From: Hyphomonas sp. UBA5111
GTDB taxonomy: Bacteria > Pseudomonadota > Alphaproteobacteria > Caulobacterales > Hyphomonadaceae
DNA: 9,860 nucleotides
Reading direction: 5' to 3'
NCBI GenBank assembly: GCA_002414505.1
Contig: DHZF01000143.1
Coordinates: forward strand, 473 to 10,332
Shown: in pieces, positions 5,154-9,860 of the stretch
How positions within the stretch are numbered: position 1 is the first letter of the stretch
How the letters are laid out: each line of letters starts with the position of its first letter
The notes under the pieces: model-generated
Databases searched by the model: none
What the model was told of the DNA's origin: nothing
What the model saw: the letters and a program-made list of their open reading frames with translations, nothing else
Translations under genes and position numbers: made by a program

Positions 5154-7730
5154 ATGGCCAAGGCTGTCCGGAAATCGTCAATCATTTCGCTGCTGGGCGG
5201 CGTGGCTTGCGTGGCGCTGGTCGCCGGGTGCAGCCACATGCCCCTCAAGTCTGATGCCGTGGAGACGGCCCAGACGGCAGAGCCGGAGCAGACGGCCCTG
5301 ATGACCGAACAGGATCTGGCCGTCACGCCAGACCTCTGGCCAGAGATCACGGTGCCGGATCTGGATCCGGTGATCGAGGCGCGCATCGACGAGATCATGG
5401 CCAAGATGACGTTGGAGCAGAAGGTCGGCCAGGTCATCCAGGGCGACAGCGACAGCCTCACGCCGGAAGACGTGAAGAAATATCGGCTTGGTTCCGTGTT
5501 GAGCGGCGGCAGTTCCGCGCCGGGCGATGAGCCCTTCGCGCCCATGGACGCCTGGCTCGCGGATGCGGACGCCTACTGGCAGGCCTCGGTCGATCCGGAA
5601 GGCGTTGAGATCGCCATTCCCGTCATCTGGGGCATCGACGCCGTTCACGGTCATGCCAACCTGACGGGCGCCACGATTTTCCCGCACAATATCGGCCTTG
5701 GCGCCGCCAATGATCCGGACCTGATCGAGGAGATCGCCCGGATCACGGCCGAGGAACTTATCGTATCGGGTCATGACTGGACGTTCGCCCCTACCATCGC
5801 CACCCCGCGTGATGATCGCTGGGGCCGGACCTATGAAGGCTATTCCGAACGCCCGGAGATTGTTCGCGCCTATGCCGAACGGATCGTCTACGGACTGCAG
5901 GGGCGGCCAGCAGACGAGAGCTTCCTCGGTGACGGCCACGTCATTTCCAGCGCCAAGCATTATGTCGGCGATGGCGGTACGCTGGACGGCATCGACCAGG
6001 GCGAGACCCAGGCGACCGAGCAGGAACTGATCGACATTCACGCTCAAGGTTATTTCACCGCGCTCGAAGCCGGTGTGCAGACCGTGATGTCGTCCTTCTC
6101 CAGCTGGCAGGGCGTCAAGATGCATGGCAGCCATGCCATGCTGACTGAAGTACTGAAAGATCGCCTCGGCTTCACAGGCTTTGTCGTCGGTGACTGGAAT
6201 GGCCACGGACAGGTACCAGGTTGTACGAATACGGATTGCCCGCAATCGCTGAATGCCGGCCTCGACATGTATATGGCGCCGGACAGCTGGAAGGGCCTGT
6301 ATGAGAGCACGCTCCAGCATGTGAAGGATGGCAACATCCCGATGGAGCGTCTTGACGATGCCGTGCGCCGTATCCTGCGTGTGAAGCTCGCCTATGGCAT
6401 TTTCGACAAGCCTGCCCCGAGCGAGCGCCCCGGCGCAAATGATGAAAGCCTGCTGGCAACGCCGGCGGCCCGCGAAGTGGCCCGCCGGGCCGTGCGGGAA
6501 TCCCTTGTCCTGCTCAAGAACAATGACAACCTTCTGCCGCTCAACACGGACCAGACCGTTTTGGTCATCGGCGACGGCGCCGACAGCATCACCAAGGCGG
6601 CTGGCGGCTGGACCCTGTCCTGGCAGGGGGGCGGCTATGACAATGGCCACTTCCAGAATGGCGAATCCATCCTGGAAGGTATCGAGGATGCCTTGCTGCC
6701 AGGGGGCGGTACGCTGGTCTTCGATCCGACAGGCGAATCCGATGTCGACGCCGATGTCGTGATCGCGGTGTACGGCGAAAATCCGTATGCAGAAGGAATT
6801 GGCGATGTGCGGACGATGGATTTCGTCCCGAACGGATTCGACACCACGAAGCTTGAGGCCTTCAAGGACAAGGGCATTCCGGTCGTGTCGATCTTCCTGT
6901 CCGGCCGTCCGCTTTGGGTGAATCCGGAGATGAATGATTCCGATGCCTTCGTGGCGGCCTGGCTTCCGGGCTCCGAGGGGGGCGGCGTGGCCGATGTCCT
7001 GTTCCAGACGGAGCCGGAGTATGATTTCACCGGCCGCCTGTCCTTTTCCTGGCCAGCAACGGCCCAGCCCGGACGGCTCAATCCGGAAGATGCGCCTTAC
7101 GAACCGCTGTTCGAATACGGATATGGCCTCAGCTATGCCTCCGCTGCCTCAGAGCTTGGCGAGCTGAGCGAAGATCCGGGCTTGTCAGAAGAGCTGATGG
7201 GCAATGCTGACCCGCGCACCCTGTTCAAACGGGGCCGGCCCGGCGACCGGTGGGCCACGCTTCTCGCGTTCGAAGGCGCCTACACGACGCTTCAGCCCGG
7301 TCTCACCGAACTGGCCGGCCTTTCGATCAGCCGCACGGATTATGACATCCAGGAAGACGGTCTGGTGCTGACCTGGTCTGAGCCGGCCGGTGCGCTCTAC
7401 TTCGGGTCGTTCACCAATCCGGTCAATTTGAATGCAGACGGAGACACTGCGCTCGACATCGTCTTCGCGGCCAAGGTGCCGGACGGCGGCGAACATGCCG
7501 TTACGATCAGCGGCTCGTGTGACCAGGATGGAAATTGCGAGGCGATTGAAACGCTCACGGTCACAGGCGCGGAATGGGCCGAGTACCGCACGCCGGCCGC
7601 TTGTCTCGGCCTGACGGATATGACCAGCGTTCAAATTCCGGCTGTGATCGGGACGGAAGAAGCCGGCACCGTTGCCATGGCGGACATCCGGTTTGAACCG
7701 TCAACGGGCGAGGCGGCCTGCACCGACTAG
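5154..7730 (+). CDS. GH3 exo-beta-glycosidase lipoprotein (1,4-beta-D-glucan glucohydrolase / ExoP-like)
   Basis: Envelope-anchored enzyme releasing terminal beta-linked sugars from oligosaccharides (beta-glucosidase or exo-glucanase; xylosidase activity possible). 858 residues, as in the two-domain-plus-C-terminal ExoP type. Order: lipoprotein signal with lipobox LVAGC (22-26); (beta/alpha)8 barrel about 65-415 with GIDAVHGHAN (160-169) and KHYVGDGGT (268-276); catalytic nucleophile Asp347 in GFVVGDW; second GH3 domain about 445-660, starting ARRAVRESLVLLKN. The predicted acid/base is Glu608 in LPGSEGGGVADVLF, by analogy with barley ExoI, and the domain closes with FEYGYGLSY. A C-terminal beta-rich extension (about 680-858) has a CDQDGNC-type cysteine pair and resembles the galactose-binding-like ExoP domain. 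AAGGGAGG (5141-5148) precedes the ATG. It is separated from the transporter by a terminator and is convergent with GH43. Confidence 0.92.
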   Translation: MAKAVRKSSIISLLGGVACVALVAGCSHMPLKSDAVETAQTAEPEQTALMTEQDLAVTPDLWPEITVPDLDPVIEARIDEIMAKMTLEQKVGQVIQGDSDSLTPEDVKKYRLGSVLSGGSSAPGDEPFAPMDAWLADADAYWQASVDPEGVEIAIPVIWGIDAVHGHANLTGATIFPHNIGLGAANDPDLIEEIARITAEELIVSGHDWTFAPTIATPRDDRWGRTYEGYSERPEIVRAYAERIVYGLQGRPADESFLGDGHVISSAKHYVGDGGTLDGIDQGETQATEQELIDIHAQGYFTALEAGVQTVMSSFSSWQGVKMHGSHAMLTEVLKDRLGFTGFVVGDWNGHGQVPGCTNTDCPQSLNAGLDMYMAPDSWKGLYESTLQHVKDGNIPMERLDDAVRRILRVKLAYGIFDKPAPSERPGANDESLLATPAAREVARRAVRESLVLLKNNDNLLPLNTDQTVLVIGDGADSITKAAGGWTLSWQGGGYDNGHFQNGESILEGIEDALLPGGGTLVFDPTGESDVDADVVIAVYGENPYAEGIGDVRTMDFVPNGFDTTKLEAFKDKGIPVVSIFLSGRPLWVNPEMNDSDAFVAAWLPGSEGGGVADVLFQTEPEYDFTGRLSFSWPATAQPGRLNPEDAPYEPLFEYGYGLSYASAASELGELSEDPGLSEELMGNADPRTLFKRGRPGDRWATLLAFEGAYTTLQPGLTELAGLSISRTDYDIQEDGLVLTWSEPAGALYFGSFTNPVNLNADGDTALDIVFAAKVPDGGEHAVTISGSCDQDGNCEAIETLTVTGAEWAEYRTPAACLGLTDMTSVQIPAVIGTEEAGTVAMADIRFEPSTGEAACTD

Positions 7731-7758
7731 GAACCAGCCTGCTTCATCTCAAATCAAC

Positions 7759-7790
7759 AATGGCGGCCTCAACTGGAGGCCGCCATTTTC
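7759..7790. terminator. Intrinsic terminator between convergent GH3 and GH43 genes
   Basis: A 12-bp perfect stem, 7759-7770 with 7776-7787, and a 5-base loop (AACTG). TTTT runs out of the stem on the plus strand, so it ends the GH3 transcript. On the minus strand the stem is followed by TTGATTT, a weaker U-rich tail, so it may also stop the GH43 transcript, whose stop codon is at 7810-7812. Confidence 0.88.
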
Positions 7791-7809
7791 ATGTGTGTGT
7801 GGATCAGCC

Positions 7810-9531
7810 TTATTCCGACTGCGCGTAGACCCCCAGAAGCGTGCCGACAAAGCCGCCAGCCTTCTCGGTGCTGAGGATTGTGCCATCTTCTCCCAGCGCA
7901 ACAGGCTGCCATTCGCCCTCAGGAGAGGCCTGATAGAAGTCGATCTCGGGACCCTGCGCGGCGATTTTCAGCTTCAGCGGCTCGCCCGGCGCGGCAAGGG
8001 CAGGGACTTCGGTGACAATCTCGCCGTCCGGATCTGCGTTTTCGCTCGCGCGCCTGCGCAGCCGTACGACAGATGTGCCCTCCTCATTGAGGGAGAGGCC
8101 GAGCGTGTAATAGGCCGCATCATTCTGGAACGCGGCGAGGCCCGCTTCGTCATCGGAATCGCCCGGCACAAACATGACTTCTGTATAGGCCTCGGCATTC
8201 GTGTGCTGCTGGCGTCGCCCAAGGAAGGAGGGGTGCCCCGGATCGCCGACTCCTTGGGCGCGTTTCTCAAGCACAAGGTCGCCAGTCTCAAGCCGGTAGC
8301 CGTCTTCTGAAGGAATGCGCACGGTGAGCCAATGGAGCGGCAATGCCTCCTCATCGAAGGCGTCCGTATAGGTGAAATTTCCCGTTAGGGGCAGCGGCGC
8401 GTCCGGTTGGGCGGGAAGGGCAGGCCGGTCAATGACATGCGGGATCACGTCTCCGGGTGCCGTAATGCGCGGGATTCCATTCTCCCACGTCACCGGCATC
8501 AGGAAGGTTTCCCGGCCTGTATTGTACTCATTGCCCTGATAGGGCCGTGTGCCGAGGAAGACAGCCCACCAATTGCCGTCACCATCCTGTGTGAAATCAG
8601 CATGCCCGACCGACGTGATCGGCTCCGGCCGGTCTTCGGGAAGGTCGCGCTGTGTCAGGACCGGGTTGTCCGGGTGCGGCGTAAACGGCCCAAGCGGAGA
8701 CTCGGCCGTCAGGATAACTTGTGAATGCTGCGGGCCGGTGCCCCCTTCGGCTGCGCTCAGCAAATATTTGCCATCCACCTTGTAGAGATGTGGGCCTTCG
8801 ATCCAGACGGGCTTCTTCGACAAATCCACGCCGCCATTCACGGCAACGACCGGCTCGGAGACTTGCGCGAAACTTTCCGGATCGACCTCGCGAATCCAGA
8901 CGGCGCGATGGCCCTGATAGAGTGGTTCGCCCTCAGGGGCGTCATTGTTCAGGATGTAGGCCTTGCCATCCTCATCGAAAAAGAGAGACGGATCGATCCC
9001 GCCGACATGTGGCAGCCAGACCGGATCGGACCAGGGGCCGGCCGGGTCGGTTGCGGTCACGATGAAATTGGCGCCGCAATCGACGCAGGTATTGATCACA
9101 TAGAACAGGCCGTCATGGAACTCGATGGTCGGGGCAAAGACGCCGCGCGACACGGTGAGCCCGGAAAAGTCCAGCATGTCCGGCCGGTCGATAACATTGC
9201 CGATCTGGGTCCAATTGATCAGGTCGCGGCTATGGAACACCGGAATGCCGGGATAGTGAGTGAAAGAGGAATTCACGAGGTAATAATCCTCGCCCACTTT
9301 CACGATGCTGGGGTCCGGATAATAGCCCGCCAGGATCGGGTTGCGCGCCTGACCCTCAGAGAGGGGCAGGTCAAATATCGGGTCGCTGCCACTATAGGTG
9401 AGGTAAGCGAAACGCGCTTCCGCGCTTGCAGGCGCTGGGGTGCTCGGGGCGTCAGCAGGCCCGCAGGCCGCTGCCAGGGTAAGCGCGCCGATACTGGCAG
9501 CGGACCTCCAATTCCGTATTCGCCTTTGCAT
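7810..9531 (-). CDS. GH43 beta-xylosidase-like lipoprotein
   Basis: Exo-acting, inverting glycosidase, most likely beta-1,4-xylosidase (possibly also alpha-L-arabinofuranosidase), on the cell envelope. 573 residues. Order: N-terminal signal with a Cys23 lipobox of form LAAAC, where Ala at -3 is atypical, so lipidation is probable but not sure; five-bladed propeller about 60-360; C-terminal beta-sandwich about 385-570 of the kind common in GH43 xylosidases. The three catalytic residues are visible: base Asp73 in AGYYPDPSIV, pKa-setting Asp180 in GGIDPSLFF, acid Glu245 in WIEGPHLY. YYLVNSSFTHYPGIPVFHSRDLINW-like spacing is typical of XynB-type enzymes. A CVDC pair (149-152) is present. Ribosome-binding purines (GAGGGAG) precede the ATG at 9531. 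Expressed from the promoter/operator at 9585-9613, and convergent with GH3. Confidence 0.92.
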   Translation of the reverse strand: MQRRIRNWRSAASIGALTLAAACGPADAPSTPAPASAEARFAYLTYSGSDPIFDLPLSEGQARNPILAGYYPDPSIVKVGEDYYLVNSSFTHYPGIPVFHSRDLINWTQIGNVIDRPDMLDFSGLTVSRGVFAPTIEFHDGLFYVINTCVDCGANFIVTATDPAGPWSDPVWLPHVGGIDPSLFFDEDGKAYILNNDAPEGEPLYQGHRAVWIREVDPESFAQVSEPVVAVNGGVDLSKKPVWIEGPHLYKVDGKYLLSAAEGGTGPQHSQVILTAESPLGPFTPHPDNPVLTQRDLPEDRPEPITSVGHADFTQDGDGNWWAVFLGTRPYQGNEYNTGRETFLMPVTWENGIPRITAPGDVIPHVIDRPALPAQPDAPLPLTGNFTYTDAFDEEALPLHWLTVRIPSEDGYRLETGDLVLEKRAQGVGDPGHPSFLGRRQQHTNAEAYTEVMFVPGDSDDEAGLAAFQNDAAYYTLGLSLNEEGTSVVRLRRRASENADPDGEIVTEVPALAAPGEPLKLKIAAQGPEIDFYQASPEGEWQPVALGEDGTILSTEKAGGFVGTLLGVYAQSE

Positions 9532-9584
9532 GGCTCCGCTCCCTCTGTCGCCTGTCCGGTATGGACCCGGTTTCTATTCGGGGT

Positions 9585-9613
9585 ATGATAGCGTTACCAA
9601 AGGGGAATACCAA
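9585..9613 (-). promoter_or_regulatory. Sigma70-like promoter for the GH43 gene
   Basis: Read on the minus strand: -35 TTGGTA (9613-9608), a 17-base spacer, -10 TATCAT (9590-9585). The -10 matches the TATAAT consensus at five of six positions and the -35 matches at four. Expected start of transcription is near 9578, giving a leader of about 46 bases to the ATG at 9531. The operator-like sequence at 9586-9599 overlaps the -10 and the spacer. Confidence 0.6.
9586..9599. promoter_or_regulatory. LacI-type operator-like site in the GH43 promoter
   Basis: On the minus strand TGGTAACGCTATCA: five of seven half-site positions are symmetric about a central CG. It resembles the LacI-family operators described for xylose genes in Caulobacter (from memory) and shares 9 of 14 positions with TGTCAACGTTGACA at 3526. 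Lying across the -10 of the GH43 promoter, it is placed for repression relieved by a sugar. No LacI-family regulator gene is in the window. Confidence 0.55.
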
Positions 9614-9648
9614 GGCCACCAAGAGCCGCATTCAACAGGGAGGAAACC

Positions 9649-9777
9649 ATGACCGGATTGACCAGACGCGACACCTTCGCCTCGGTTTGGACAAGGGGTG
9701 GAGCGGGCGGAAAATGGCGGGGTTCACGCCCGGCACCCGCTGAAACCAGATATCGCTGCAAGAAGATGCGCGCCTGA
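9649..9777 (+). pseudogene. 42-codon frame with strong RBS and Tat-like start; possible gene stump
   Basis: AGGGAGGA (9637-9644) lies 4 bases before an ATG whose product begins MTGLTRRDTFAS, close to the start of twin-arginine (Tat) signal peptides. It then continues as a Gly/Arg-rich sequence without the expected hydrophobic core and stops at 9775-9777. It is divergent from GH43 across a shared intergenic region with the operator at 9586. Possible readings are the 5' remnant of a deleted or frame-shifted exported enzyme, a leader peptide, or chance. I cannot recognise a continuation in another frame up to the right edge; nothing else is supportable in 9778-9860. Confidence 0.3.
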
Positions 9778-9860
9778 GGGGCAGATGCGCTCAGCTCCGC
9801 ACCCTGTGTGTGCCCTGACCTGCGCCACATTACCCCATCTGGCTGAATCGTCTTGAAAAA

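Noticed and set aside
6193..6201. GDW instead of the more common SDW around the GH3 nucleophile, taken as a possible catalytic change
   Set aside because: The aspartate itself is present, and a GDWNGH context is, to my knowledge, usual in the ExoP/glucan-glucohydrolase branch.
5178..6650. 490-codon minus-strand open frame
   Set aside because: Antisense of the GH3 gene; composition rich in Arg/His/Asp repeats typical of shadow frames; GH3 motifs are conclusive on the plus strand.
8725..9588. 287-codon plus-strand open frame
   Set aside because: Antisense of the GH43 gene and runs through its promoter; no motif of its own.

Overview
The window looks like the chromosome of an alphaproteobacterium, most plausibly of the Caulobacterales/Hyphomonadaceae type. 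This is inferred from the G+C-rich coding sequence, the IlvD and DUF3137 protein styles, purine-rich Shine-Dalgarno sites and the glycan-utilisation gene set. The genus is not certain. No rRNA, tRNA, CRISPR array, transposase or integrase is visible.

Left part (1-2942). The window opens inside ilvD (dihydroxy-acid dehydratase), of which the C-terminal 276 residues are present. The last six codons, the stop codon and one further base of ilvD are repeated exactly (22 bp) about 1 kb downstream. Between the two copies lies an AT-richer stretch of 986 bp. It carries two small tandem genes with no recognised family: a 193-residue membrane and coiled-coil protein, and a 106-residue soluble protein. 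This is the signature of a small element that inserted site-specifically at the 3' end of ilvD and rebuilt the gene end; no recombinase is encoded inside. After the second copy the G+C-rich host sequence resumes with a strong hairpin (probably the original ilvD terminator) and a DUF3137 membrane protein gene.

Middle (3040-3420). A stand-alone gene for a small secreted or periplasmic helical protein of unknown function.

Right part (3500-9860). This is a carbohydrate-utilisation locus. It holds a sugar-porter family MFS transporter, a GH3 exo-acting beta-glycosidase lipoprotein, and on the opposite strand a GH43 beta-xylosidase-like lipoprotein convergent with GH3. LacI-type operator-like palindromes with a central CG lie upstream of the transporter and upstream of GH43; the latter overlaps a well-spaced sigma70-like promoter. 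The likely job is exolytic cleavage of xylo- and gluco-oligosaccharides by envelope-anchored enzymes and import of the monosaccharides by proton symport. Intrinsic terminators follow the transporter and sit between the convergent GH3 and GH43 genes. Beyond the GH43 promoter, a 42-codon open frame with a strong ribosome-binding site and a twin-arginine-like start may be the stump of a lost exported enzyme.

The most interesting object is the repeat-flanked two-gene insertion at the end of ilvD.
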